Assembly (NCBI GenBank): GCA_014898425.1
Contig: RCSZ01000013.1
Span: 682,001-746,000 of the forward strand
Origin: Botryotinia globosa
Lineage: Eukaryota > Ascomycota > Leotiomycetes > Helotiales > Sclerotiniaceae
DNA: 64,000 bases
Reading direction: 5' to 3'
Every line of letters starts with the position of its first letter. Position 1 is the stretch's first letter. The position numbers were made by a program, and so were the translations under genes. Positions 35,882 through 47,559 of the stretch are shown piece by piece. The notes under the pieces were generated by a model. That model ran no database searches. It was not told the DNA's origin and saw nothing but the letters and a program-made list of their open reading frames with translations.

Positions 35882-37827
35882 AAAGTGTATGAGATGGTGT
35901 TTGAGACATATATCTATGGAACAATATCATATTGAAACCACGACTCGATGTATTGGGTTGGGAGAACAGTTTGATACCTAGTTGATGTTTCCAACTAATC
36001 CCACTCGCTCTCTACAAATATTCACTTCTATTTAACAATGAAGTCTTCAATCATATGTTGACCCAATGGTCTCGAGTCCTCCATTTGTTGGAGTGTTGAC
36101 AATATACTAAATTTCAATGGTATAGGTCATGATAAAGGATACCCCTGATGATTCAGAATGATAAATCTGAACTCAATACTGCATGGAGATACTGCATGGA
36201 GAATATTCGTTTGGTTCTTGTTTACTTGCATTAGCCATTTCGCCTTTATTCTTTAAACTCTCCCTATTGTTTATCACCCCCCCCTCCTCCCCCCCCCCCC
36301 AAAAATTAACTCACCCTGACTCTATTCAATCTTCTTTCTCTTTAACCCCTTTCATCCTTTTTCTTCCTCCTTCCCCTCAACTACTTATCTTGCCACTCCC
36401 TTTGAAACCCTCGTACACCAATTTTTGGCTTGCCCTCAAGATATCACGATCCATGATGAACCATCAGTCGAGTCTCATAAGGTAAAGCCAACAATCCAGC
36501 TGCCTGACCCATAATCCTACTTCACACCTCCAAGAAAGATCCGTCTATCATCTCCTAGACTATTACATAGCCTTCTTCCTAGTCGCCGTTAATTATATAT
36601 CAAATTGAGATAACCACGATGACATCAAATATCCCGAACTCTCTGATGGGGAATCTCTTTAATGGTATGGTATCTTGAATCCTTCACATTTCACATATGT
36701 TGTTGGAAATCATCAGAAATGCAAAGATCCTACATTCATTCCCTATTGCCCATTTCATCTAGTGTCCATATATGTATGAAAAAGTGTATCGGTGATTGAG
36801 AATATGTAAGTGTTTGTATAGTCAGTGTTCTGATTTAGGAGGAGGAGTAGGAGTGTAGATATAGATATAGAAATAAAACTAACCCCCACCAGCTTTCCTC
36901 TTGAGGATCTTCAATGCTTCAATGCTTCACGATTCAAGTATATGGTAAAGAATTTCGGAATGAAGGATCGTTGTAGAATGATATTGGGAAGATAGAATAT
37001 ATGTCAGGCGTAGGTATATCAGCATATAGCCATATAAGCATAAAATCCAATACCATAGATCCCTCCACTACACCACATCACGCCCTTCCAAAACCTCAAC
37101 ACGACAATCTTCTCTTCCTGCAGATGGTGAAATATTACAATTCCAAATCCTAATTCCGATTGCAAAAAAGCTCACTCCACTCATCCTCATCCACCCAATT
37201 TCCCCCTCAAAGGAAAGCCCCAACACAAGTTACAACATTCAAACTCCCACTTCTTGAATCATCATTGAAACTCTCAACTCCAGCTCTAAAACTATGATTA
37301 ATTTTCTCATTTCACATCGCATCTCATCTCATCATATCGTATTCTATCGTATTCTATCCTATTACATCCTATCAAATACAATCTAAAAATTACCCAGCTA
37401 GCCGACTAATAGGGGCTCGCCACGAAATATGAATGAGCGAGGAGGCTTTCATTTTCATTTTCCTTTTATATTTTAAAATGCTATGTATGTGTGTATGTAT
37501 TATTTAAATATTTACAAATATATCACTTCTATTTAACTAAAGATTAGATAGATCATAATAATATATGAAAGATACCAGAATGAAACCCTTGGAGAATTGA
37601 AGATGAGATGTATATACCTATTCTCATTACTCATTACTCATCATTCATTATTCATGTATCAATATATCAATATATTTGAGATCTGTTCAGAAATTCAAAA
37701 ATTCAAAAGTTCAGAACATCTTAATCATTTGTTGGAGTAATCAGCTAGTCATCTCCTTCTCCATCTCCTTCTCCTTCTCCTTCTCCTTTTCCTTCTTCTC
37801 CCCTCTCAAAAAACACATCTAATTTGA

Positions 37828-37917
37828 AATCCAAATCCATATCCATATCCAAATCCAAATCCAAATCCAAATCCAAATCCAAATCCAAATCCAAATCCAA
37901 ATCCATATTCAAATCCA
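37828..37917 (+). repeat. (AAATCC)15 hexanucleotide repeat with variants
   Basis: Fifteen six-base units, mostly AAATCC, with two ATATCC and one ATATTC variants. It is open on both strands, reading Lys-Ser on one and Asp-Leu on the other. Confidence 0.95.
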
Positions 37918-38005
37918 CCACAAACTCAAATACATTCACATTTACATTCACATCATCCAACCCCTCTTCACACACCCAACTATCCAACTCTAATTATCCA
38001 GCTAA

Positions 38006-38080
38006 CCATCCCATCCCATCCCATCCCATCCCATCCCATCCCATCCCATCCCATCCCATCCCATCCCATCCCATCCCATC
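38006..38080 (+). repeat. (CCATC)15 pentanucleotide repeat
   Basis: Fifteen uninterrupted CCATC units, 90 bp after the AAATCC repeat. Confidence 0.97.
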
Positions 38081-38558
38081 ACACAAAGCTTCCCCCAAAT
38101 CCTAAATCCCAAATCCAACCTCGAATCTCCAATAACTCCAAACTATATTTCCATCAATCTAAACAATATCAATTCTCTAATTTATATCACATTTCCAAGT
38201 AGTTCAAAAGTCAAAGGTATTTTCATATCTAAAAGGGGTAGAATTTTCCCAAATCTTGAACATTAGACTACAGAATATACTATTGAACACTCTTCATCGT
38301 TTTTTTGACATCCCTCTCCTAGGTATACTTCCTCATAGGATCACATCTCGCTCTCACTGCCATATGATATCCTTCTATCACGCTTTGTTTCATGCCTTTC
38401 AATAATTCGCTTTCTTGCACAATCGATGCAAATCCCAATGATTCACCAAAAATCCTAAATATCATCTCGATTCCATATTCCCATCAGAATTCTTCCATTA
38501 CCACGAGTAGCCTTCAGCATCCGTCTCTCCTTCCTCAACTAGCCATTTCCCATTTCCA

Positions 38559-40142
38559 CTACTCCATATCGTCATCTTCATCTTCTTCACCATTCGCAAA
38601 TTGATGCATTTGATTTCTCCGTTCATGAGCCGCAACTCTTTGCCATGGATATTTCAACTTGTCAGTTTCATCATCACTAAATCCCATTTCATCTTCATCA
38701 CTATCATCCTCGTCAAATTCCTCCAGATCTGAAGCGTTACCAGTACGATATGCGTAAGCATTTCTATTGCACTCGTCGTCTGAGTCAACTTCCGCATCGG
38801 GGTAATCAGCTGTGTAGTGATTCTCATCTTGAAGGGCGTGTTAGCATGATTGTTTGAGAAAACTGTGGAATCATAACGGGAACGAACCATTCTCATCTTC
38901 TTCAGCCTCATCTTCTACTTCTTCATCTGTATCCCAATCTTGATAAAACTCGTCAATGTCTGATTGAGCATCGAGTACAAGAATACCAAAATTAATCTTA
39001 TTATCTTCATTGTCGATATCTTCAGCAGGGACACGGATATAGGTCTCAATGATATACTCTGAATCAGTATCCACATCTCCATCAGTCTCAACTCCAGACA
39101 TTTGATCCTCGTCAACTTCCGTGGTATTTTCCTCTGGATGACGTTCCTTGTAGCGCAAAGCTGGTACTTTGGGCTTGAACCTAGTAGATGTTGATTTGCG
39201 GTAAGAGGATTGTCCTGGTACAGATGGTTTGGGTTCTGCTGCCTTGGATTCTTCAATGCTACGACCAATTTCTTGTAGTGTATAAGCTTGCATCTGTGCT
39301 GCCAAATCATCTGTATCAAGACCCCAAGGGTTGACCAAAGCAGAGGGTGGTTTTGGAAGAGGTGCAATGATTTCCTTTGCATCCTTTTCATCTTTCGTCT
39401 CCTTTGGAGGTGCTACTTGTACTCTCGATCCTCGGCCCGGCTTTTTCTGTGGTTTCTCTTCTTGGTCTTGTTGCAGGGTAGCAACATTCTCCGATTTGAT
39501 AGCAGCGTTAGCTACAGATGTCCACTTCTCTTCCTGGGTCTTTTGTCGCACGCGACGCTCAATAAACACTGTAGCATTGCGCTTTCGTATCCCAGTACTT
39601 GAACCTGGAGAAATGGAAGGTGTTGCACTTCTCGAAAGATGGAAACGTCTCTGTTGCACTGCTTTCTTCGTACTTCCACTACTTAACGGGGAATCACTAC
39701 TTGAAGGTTGTATGCTGCCTGGAGTATGATTTACTTTGTCATCTTGTTTGGTAGGAAGGGTGGCAGTCGGAGGTTGGGTATTGACTTCTTGGTCCTCTTT
39801 ATTGACCTCATTTATTGACTGAACCGTTCCTTCACTTTTCCCTTGTTTTTTGACAGTTAGAGACCGGGAGCTTGTGGAACGATGCAAAGGTTTAATGCGT
39901 CGTCCTAGTGGCGCTGATTGAGGAGTAGAGGGGGCATTATCGATTTGTGGAGTTTGCTGTCTTGAGTAAACAAAGTCGGTGGTCCTACGTTGTCGTTTTG
40001 TAACGGCATCATCAACACCTATGACGATTTGAGTTAGTGTTTATCAGCAGCGCATAGAGTTTCTGTTTAGCTTACGAAGAAAATCTTGAGGTAAATCTGT
40101 GGCTTTTCTCTTGATATGAATAATTGATGGTGGTAGAGACAT
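38559..40142 (-). CDS. Iwr1-type RNA polymerase II nuclear import factor
   Basis: Three minus-strand exons (40142-40076, 40018-38888, 38827-38559) give 488 residues; introns are 57 and 60 nt, the second with a GTTCGT donor. The N-terminus has the family signature PPSIIHIKRKATDLPQDFL followed by a basic KRQRRTTDFVYSRQ stretch that can serve as the nuclear import signal. The middle is disordered. The C-terminal acidic Iwr1 domain contains DEFYQDWDTDEE and, after the last intron, the NHYTADYPDAEVDSDDE block; the protein ends in an acidic tail. In yeast Iwr1 binds assembled RNA polymerase II and carries it into the nucleus. Start chosen at MSLPPS because the upstream in-frame ATG at 40250 adds unrelated sequence. 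Confidence 0.92.
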
Positions 40143-40861
40143 GATTGAATGGAATTGGGGAGACCACGACCTGGAATCAAGGGATGGTCGAGCAACGTTC
40201 TGCGGGAGATCAAACAAGACGGCACAGTGATTATATATCACAGTAGACACCGAGATACTGAGAAAGTGGTATCAAATCTGTGTTTATCATACGGTTGATA
40301 TTTCTTTGCAGATTGTGGAATGGTTGAGGTTGATGCTGTACGTAGTAAGGTCGAAGTCCTCGAAGTCTTCAGAAGTGAATTAAGATTGTCGAGGTACAGC
40401 CTTGGTGTGATGGAAAAAAAGCGGCACACCAAAGTATTGAAGCAAAATCATACATTGAAACATGTATTTATTATTCCGATATCCTACAATGATGTTAGTT
40501 TACATTGAAGTACTGATTGTAATATATTGATAGATTGCTAATGTAACCATTCAAGATTCAATTCCAAATTATGTACGGTTGATTTGACGTTGAATATTGA
40601 AAAGAGTGAACCTCTTGCGTGTCTCTTGCTGGAGGTTCAGCCTCGAAGAAAAAGAATTGTTGGCCTCGCATGACGAGGCTGAGATATCACATGTCTACCT
40701 ACCATATCCAGCTATCCAGCTTTCTCACAGTCAGTCACAGCTCTACATTCCCCACTCCCACTTTCCATATCAAGCTAATGGAGGCTAGTCCTATCATACC
40801 GAGCACGTGAAATACTCCAGATCTTCTGTTGCCAAAGGAAATGTCCACACTGTCACCATGT

Positions 40862-40910
40862 CACGAGTCACGAGTCACGAGTCACGAGTCACGACTCACG
40901 ACTCACCATC
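40862..40910 (+). repeat. Heptamer array CACGAGT/CACGACT
   Basis: Four to five copies of a 7-bp unit, CACGAGT, followed by CACGACT variants. On the opposite strand each unit gives TGACTCG, six of seven bases of the Gcn4/CPC1 site TGACTCA. Confidence 0.85.
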
Positions 40911-40962
40911 CCATCTGAGCATTCCACATTCCACATTCCACACTTCACTCACGAGTCACCAC

Positions 40963-41006
40963 CCACTCACGTGCCACTCACGTGCCACTCACGTGCCACT
41001 CACGTA
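40963..41006 (+). promoter_or_regulatory. Tandem CACGTG (E-box) array, 11-bp period
   Basis: The unit CCACTCACGTG is repeated. Perfect CACGTG boxes start at 40968, 40979 and 40990, and a fourth degenerate CACGTA starts at 41001. The 11-bp spacing puts the boxes on nearly the same face of the helix. CACGTG is bound by bHLH factors such as the Cbf1 family. Binding is inferred, not shown. Confidence 0.6.
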
Positions 41007-42428
41007 TCATTCCCCTCACTCCGTGCCCATGTATATCTATCTTGACTCCTCGAAAAGGTACTTGTCAACCCATCAAATTCCCCTCCCATCCGTGTCCTCT
41101 ACAATGAAAAAAAAATGAAAAATTCTCACCTGCACGGCGGAGACCTCCAAGCCCAACAATCATCCGTGGCCGTGAGCTATGAATCTATGATGTGGCTGCC
41201 AACAATGTCGCACAGATAGAAGGTGGATATCAAGCTTCTCATTCGTCCATATGTGCAGATATCAAGGATGATTTCTCATGTGACGCAGGTCTTTCCCCTC
41301 CCCAAATGCTGCTGTACCCAAAGAAAGAAGAGCTTGGTATGTCTCGAGAAGGGCTAGGACGAGTACGGAATAATATAATAAGCTTGCATTGCATCTAAAA
41401 AGTGGTCGTGTTGCTTTGCCAATCCAATCCAATCCAATCCAATCCAACAAATCTTGATAATGTTAAACCCTTCAAAACGAACAACTGATCTGGTCTGATC
41501 TGGTCTGATCTGATCGATCCTTCTTTGTTTGTACTTTGTACTTTGTGATTCATCTCTCGTCTCGTCTCGTCTCGTCTCTTCAATTCTCTTCGTAAAAGGA
41601 ACGGGAAACATTATACTACGACCCCATTTGATATCTGCTTCACCAGTGGTTCAGCCGATCAGTTTTTGGTCCCGATAAGCCTTGTCGTTATCAGCCTTAT
41701 CTGAACGACAACAACCTCCGAATAACCCTCTTTTACCATTTCCATTTCCACTTCCACTTCCACTTCCATTTCCACGTCGATTTTTGATATACATCACCCA
41801 ATTCATGCATCGTTGTGAAGTATAGAATCAATCACCTTGGCTCGCTGCATTCTCAACTCCTAGATACTATCAAAAGCTGTTCCCGTTGCAAGGCATTCTT
41901 TGGTGAATAATCTTGTTGAGGAAAAGGAAAAGGAAGAGTTGTTTAGTATCAGAGCCAATTAATTATCTTTTAACAGGTACGAATTACGTTCTTTCCCTCT
42001 TTTCTTCCTTCCCTCTTTCCTTCCTTCCCTCTTTCCCTCTTTCCCTCTTTTCTTCCTTCCCTCCCCCCCTCTTCTTCCCTCTCTCTACATATCACTTCAT
42101 ATGGCATCACTGTTCCTCCTTCCCTTGGTGAATCATTCTGCATTTTGGTAGCATTCACGCCGCCGTACACATCTCTCTCTGTTTGTTCCGAGAAGTTCCA
42201 AAAACCCCCCTCCCTCTCTCCCTCTCCCTCTCCCTCTCCCTCCCCCTCCTCCTCCCCTCTTCGTCGTCATTTCATTTACCTACTGTTTTCATTCTCCCAG
42301 GCAGTCAGTCTCTCGGCTGTCTATCACCGGCACTCCCTATATTCTCTAAAGTAGCAATATCCTTCCTTTCTTGATCTCAATTATACGTCCAACACGGGTA
42401 GTGACAGCTCGCAGATTCCTAGGTCAAC

Positions 42429-45400
42429 ATGGCAGACACGAAGACGTCAGTTGTCATTACATATTCCAAACCAGGAACTGCCCCACCAATATATCTTGCC
42501 GGCTCCTTTCCTGAATCAGGATGGCAGCCTCGGGAGATGGAATATAAGAATGTTTCAAATGATCATTACGTATTCTCGAAAGCTGTCGAAGTAGAAGAAG
42601 GGAAAGAATATCAATACAAGTTCAGGATCGGTGATGGGGATTGGTGGATGTCGGATGAAGATGCTCCAATTGGTATGTGGATAACCCTCATCTTTTCTTC
42701 TTTACATCACTACTCCAAACCTTCTACTCGTATGGCTTTGCTCGTGACAAAATTTGATCACCACATATGAAGCGAATTTTCAATTCATCAATCCACTTTC
42801 CAATGCATGATAAACAATTTTAATTTCTTCGGTCATTTAAATAACACTCATTTCTACAGTTGTTGATGACATTGGAAATCGAAACAACCTTCTTTCAGTT
42901 CCGATTAAGCCATCTTCGCACAACAAATCCCCTTCCGACGAAGAAAATTCAACCCCTCGCACATTACCTGACACCGACATCAAAGCGTCAACGATGGATA
43001 CCATGATTGAGCCGACTCATCACACTGAGTCTGAAGACAAAGTTTCTGACAACCCAAATGTCGAGGCAGTCTCGTCAGTAAAGGATTCTCCGTCAGATCA
43101 TGGTATCGAAAATGAATCAAAGAAGCCCGAAGAGACGCATGAAATATCACCACCTGTTACTGAAGCTGGCCATACAGTTGAGTCTGGAAAAGAAACTCCA
43201 GAACTCGATTTGTCGAGCGTGCCGGCCGAAGAGCTCGAGGTTTCAACTACCGGATTCGATGAACCAGAAAATCCGGAATCACACCTTCAACCAGTAACCG
43301 AGGAAATAAAGACAGCAACCACAGATCTCCCCGATTCGTCAACCGTACCGGTAGATGAGCTCGAAGTTTTAGATACTGAAATTGGAGAACCTTTAAATTC
43401 AGAGTCACATGCCCAACCAGAGACCGCCAAGGAGTTGGAGACGACAACCAAAGAAACTCCTGACTTGCATCCAACTTCAACCGCCCAAGAGTCTAATGAG
43501 ACCGCCAAGGACTCTTCCTCTAGTGAAGCGAATGTGCCAGAGTCCAAGGAAATCACAAGTCAAGATGATGAGGTACTACATGCCGAGACTGGTGCAAACA
43601 AGGACGAAGTTATAGAGCAACAAGAGTCTACCCATTCCGCAGTCGAAGAACCAAAATCCAGCGAGACTGAGACAAAAGAAGAGGCTACGCTTACTCACGT
43701 CAAAGAGCCAGCGTCCATCCAAGAGCCTATTACTAGCAAGGACGCGGACGATATCAAGGAAGAAGCAGAAGTTGCCCACATCGAAGAATCAACATCGGAG
43801 CCAGAACAACATGCTAGCAAGAGTGAACCAAAAGAAGAAACTGATTCGGTCGTTAGTGACGCCAATCCCGAGGAAAAACTTACGAAAGAGACCGACACAA
43901 GCAAATCACATTCTGAGCCCCTCATTTTGAGTCCAGTCATCGCCGATGAAACCACTGAAAAGGTAGCCGAGGAGCCCAAGGAGGAAAAACGAGAGAGCTC
44001 TGAGATTGATACTTCTAATGCTGTACCTTCCAATGAAAGTGTTGAGAGTGTTTCAGAGGATTCTGGCTCCGTGGAACAACCTACTGCACAGGAAACTGAC
44101 ACTACCCCTAAAGAAGAACAGCCAGAGTCTGAGCCAATTTTGAATGAGAAATCGATTGAAATCGAAAATACCACCTCTAACAAGCAAAACGAGGTCCCGG
44201 AAGACACTGACTCCAAAGCAACTGAGGTGGTTGAAAACTCTGCTGTCAAAACATCAGTTGACGAGACAATTGAAGCACATAAGCCAGTTGACGAGATTGA
44301 CTCTAACAGCAAAGAAATTCCTGACCAGGAAGTGGTTCAAAAAGATGAAGCCGACGAACCTGTTGCTAGTACGGAAAGTGGTACGGAAGACGATGGCCAT
44401 TCAAGCATCCCAATCGAAGCTGCATCGGCACCAATTGTAAGTGTCGAGAAGGTTGATTCCGAGCCACGTCATGGCGACGATTTCGGAAGTAACGCAACAT
44501 TTGCGCAAAAGGATGCACATACTTTACATGCCCAGGATGCTCTACCTGATCATGTTACCATCAGAGAGCAAGCTAGCACTCCAGACTTAGCTAATGTTGC
44601 TGCTGAGGTTGCAGACTCTGCTGAATTGCTTGATGAAACACCACCAACACCTCCTATGTCAGATACGGAGGCTGGAAAGACTGGGTATAGAAGACTTTCA
44701 TATACACCAATTCCTGAGGTTGCAGCAACTGCTGCCGAGGTTGCAGATACGGCAGCTCACATTGATGACGATCCTAAGGTAGGTCGCCCACCGTGATTGT
44801 ATACACGCATGCAGATTATTGACATCTTTCGCAGCCAAATTCAATTGAACTACCAACTCCTCAGCGGGACTTCGTCTCACATGGCGTTGCAAATCTCGAA
44901 CGGGATTTGGACATGGAAACGCCATCCGAGGAACGGGCGCCACTTTTCGCTCATGAGTGCAACGGACCCCCTACCGCTGAGGAGCGTTTACAATACGAGA
45001 GTGCTCAGACTCGATTACCAGCTTCAGAACCAATGTTTCGAGAATTTGATCCGAATGATCCTGGTCTCGAGCCATTTCCCAACAATTTTAACCAGATATT
45101 GGAGCATGTCAGAAGACTTGAAAATCATTTGAGCGAAGACCCAACAGATGTTGAAAGAAACCCGCTTTCCCCTGTTACCACGAATGGCAATCACCACGCA
45201 ACTGCCGCTTTAACAACACCATCACCCCAATCGCTTGCACTTGAGAGCTCTCCATCATTACTTCCCATTGTAGAAGAGAATGCTGAGGGGGAATCGGAGT
45301 CCAAATTGACTGCTCTACCACCTAGTATGGAGAAGTCTCAAGCTGATGGGAATGGTCAGGATGGAGCGAATCAAGAGTCCGGTGAACAACAGATTGAAAC

Positions 45401-46135
45401 GAATGACACCGAGACTGTAAAGACGGATGTAGCAGAATTGTCTGAACCTGCAGCTATCGAAACATCCAAGCCTCAATTACCAGCCGCAGATTTCACTGGA
45501 GGTTCAAGTAAACTCCGACCGGTTCTTCCAGATTTGCCCCAAACTCCTTTCGTGGAAAATAAATCGCTTAATCTTGCCGAAGGCTCTGTAACCAGCTCTT
45601 CCGCTCCAGTCCAAGACAGCCCAAGTATCACAGTCCAGCCAGCAACTCCAGCTGCGAGTGTGAATGCGACTATCGACAAATCCGCTCCCGAGGAAGATGC
45701 TGCCAAGACCACATCATTCGCGGATGGGACTAATGACTCGCAATTGAGAGCTCGTAAACAACCATCATCTAGTGCGCCCGACAGATCGATTACCCCATCC
45801 TCCATGCGTTCTGCCGGAGATGACGCCAAATCCCGCAACTTTCTCCGAGCCTTTTTCCAGGTAGTATTTGTCGATTGGATTGGAGGACTGATTAGGAAGT
45901 TATGTGGTGGCGGACGTCACACGTAAGGATTTCTTCCTTTGGACTTGATCTTTCCTTATTTTCTCACATGATACCCTCGAGTCTTTTATTATAACTTTGG
46001 ACTCGCATCAAGCTGATCGGTACCCTTAACATGAAAATTAGGCTCGTAGCCGTTCCCGCACTCCTCATCGTCGTTACTGCACCCATCCTGTACTTATCTG
46101 GCCTGGCCAATTTTGGTTTTGGTCTTAGCTCCTGA
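42429..46135 (+). CDS. CBM48 (AMPK-beta-type glycogen-binding) protein with long acidic region and C-terminal membrane anchor
   Basis: Four exons (42429-42672, 42860-44778, 44835-45922, 46042-46135) give 1114 residues; introns of 187, 56 and 119 nt keep frame. Residues about 8-85 form a CBM48/AMPK1-CBM domain: a PPIYLAGSFPESGWQP block, then YQYKFRIGDGDWWMSDEDAP, with the tryptophans that line carbohydrate-binding faces. About 950 residues of Glu/Ser/Thr-rich disordered sequence follow, with internal repeats: two ~46-residue copies around PAEELEV/PVDELEV near residues 120-200, and two copies of AAEVADSAELLD/AAEVADTAAHID near 660-710. Exon 4 encodes a single hydrophobic span (LVAVPALLIVVTAPILYL) a few residues from the end, typical of a tail-anchored protein. 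It would present a glycogen-binding head to the cytosol from an internal membrane. Catalytic residues are absent. Confidence 0.88.
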
Positions 46136-47559
46136 AGACAATTGCTTGCTTGCACCGGAACGGATTATGTTTATTTCGCGAATTGCTCATTTTTGATCAA
46201 AGGGAGGAGGGGGAGGAGGTAGGTAATACACGGGTGGGAAGGATGATGGATGATGAATGAAAAGGGATTAGACGACGCAATCAATCATTGATTCATTGGT
46301 TCATTCATTTATTGATGGTTGGTGAAAGGGAGTTGTCTTTTTTTTTTTTTCAAGGAGGTTATTTACAACATTACATTGCATTGCATTGTATAGTATCCTA
46401 ACGTTCTTGATGCTTTCGTACTTGAGGTATTTGAGTAGCCTAGAACCCGAATGAAAATGAAAATGAACAAGAATTATGAAGTATGAAATATTATCAGCTT
46501 TGAGTTTGAGTGTGTAATTTGAAATTTGGTGCTGAGATGTGGTAGGTTGAGAAATTCATGGTGATTGATTGGGTAGTCACGTGGTACTGTAGGTAGATAC
46601 TGAGGGCTGTGTGTTTAGTGCGTGAGTACCTAGGAGGATATCGGATTGAATACGCGGATTCTTTGGTAGGGACCATGGATGGCTGGTGGATGGCTGGTGG
46701 ATGGCTGGTTGAGGTTGGTACTTGTATGTGTGGGGAAGTGGTACGGTGAAAGGGATTGAGAGGGAGAGGAAAGGAGAGGAAAGGAAACTTGCATTGCAGT
46801 CACGTGGTGTTGGGGATTGAGATAAGATGGGATGATATATATATATATATATATATACTGTATATATATAGGTATATATTCCCTCGTATGTATTGGTATA
46901 TTATTACACAGTACACAGTGAGAGAACCGAGAGAACCTAGAATGGATGGAATGGAATACGATTAGTAAGGTAGGTAGTCACGTGAGAAGTTAAGATGTTG
47001 ATTCTGATTCGTTTGTTCGTTTCTTGGTGATTGTTTCTTGGCAATTCCAATTCCCCCTTTTGTCGGGGCATCGGGCCTTGTATCATATATTGGCCGCGTC
47101 AATTGTGTGACTGAAGTTTAATCTCCATTCCAATCTCTCTCACACACTCACACACTCACACACTCACACACACTCTCTCTCTCACATCCTCATCCTCATC
47201 CTCATCCTCATTCAATCAATCAGATAATTTCACTGCCCGCCAAATCCTTTTCCACTACAGTACTGCCTATTATATTCTGTTTATCGTTTTTTAATTGTGA
47301 ATACATCCCATACATACCACTACTCTTCCCGTTGATTCACTCTTGCATTGTTATTTACTACCTTCTTTTTCTTTACTTTACTTTACTCTTCTATTCCATT
47401 CTATTCAATCCTTTAAACCTTTCCTCTTCGACTCACAAAATCATATATCCAAGAGGGTTCCGGATTTAATAATACTCAAAACGTGTCAGATGAAGGTCAA
47501 CTTACATCCAAACTCGGAAAAATAATCTCATCACGGGAATCAAAAGTCAACTCTACAGG
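46136..47559. promoter_or_regulatory. Upstream region of the GT69 gene, three TCACGTG boxes
   Basis: Contains CACGTG at 46578-46583, 46801-46806 and 46979-46984, each preceded by T, an (AT)n run at about 46835-46870, an ACACTC run at 47137-47175 and a CCTCAT run at 47187-47212, then a pyrimidine-rich leader up to the ATG. The first ~350 bases are the 3' flank of the CBM48 gene. No gene seen. Confidence 0.5.

Larger units (their letters stand above)
35882..38558. other. Convergent intergenic region rich in microsatellites
   Basis: Lies between the 3' end of the acyltransferase and the 3' end of iwr1. The plus strand is pyrimidine-rich at 36260-36420, 37745-37800 and 38390-38560. Two long simple repeats (37828-37917 and 38006-38080) create low-complexity open frames on both strands that I do not take as genes. 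Confidence 0.6.
40143..42428. promoter_or_regulatory. iwr1 / CBM48-protein intergenic region with tandem regulatory-like repeats
   Basis: A 2.3-kb divergent space. It holds a CACGTG box at 40804-40809, a GAGTCAC heptamer array (40862-40910), an 11-bp CACGTG array (40963-41006), short AATCC and TCTCG pentamer runs (41424-41450, 41556-41580), and a long C/T-rich leader (41990-42260) just upstream of the plus-strand gene. No protein gene is supported between the two starts. Confidence 0.55.

Noticed and set aside
37745..38105. Open frames on both strands reading (Lys-Ser)n and (Asp-Leu)n
   Set aside because: They are produced by the AAATCC hexamer, which has no stop in either direction; no start context, splice sites or non-repeat domain support a protein.
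40862..41006. Tandem arrays as a CRISPR array
   Set aside because: Units of 7 and 11 bp without spacers in a eukaryotic genome do not fit a CRISPR array.
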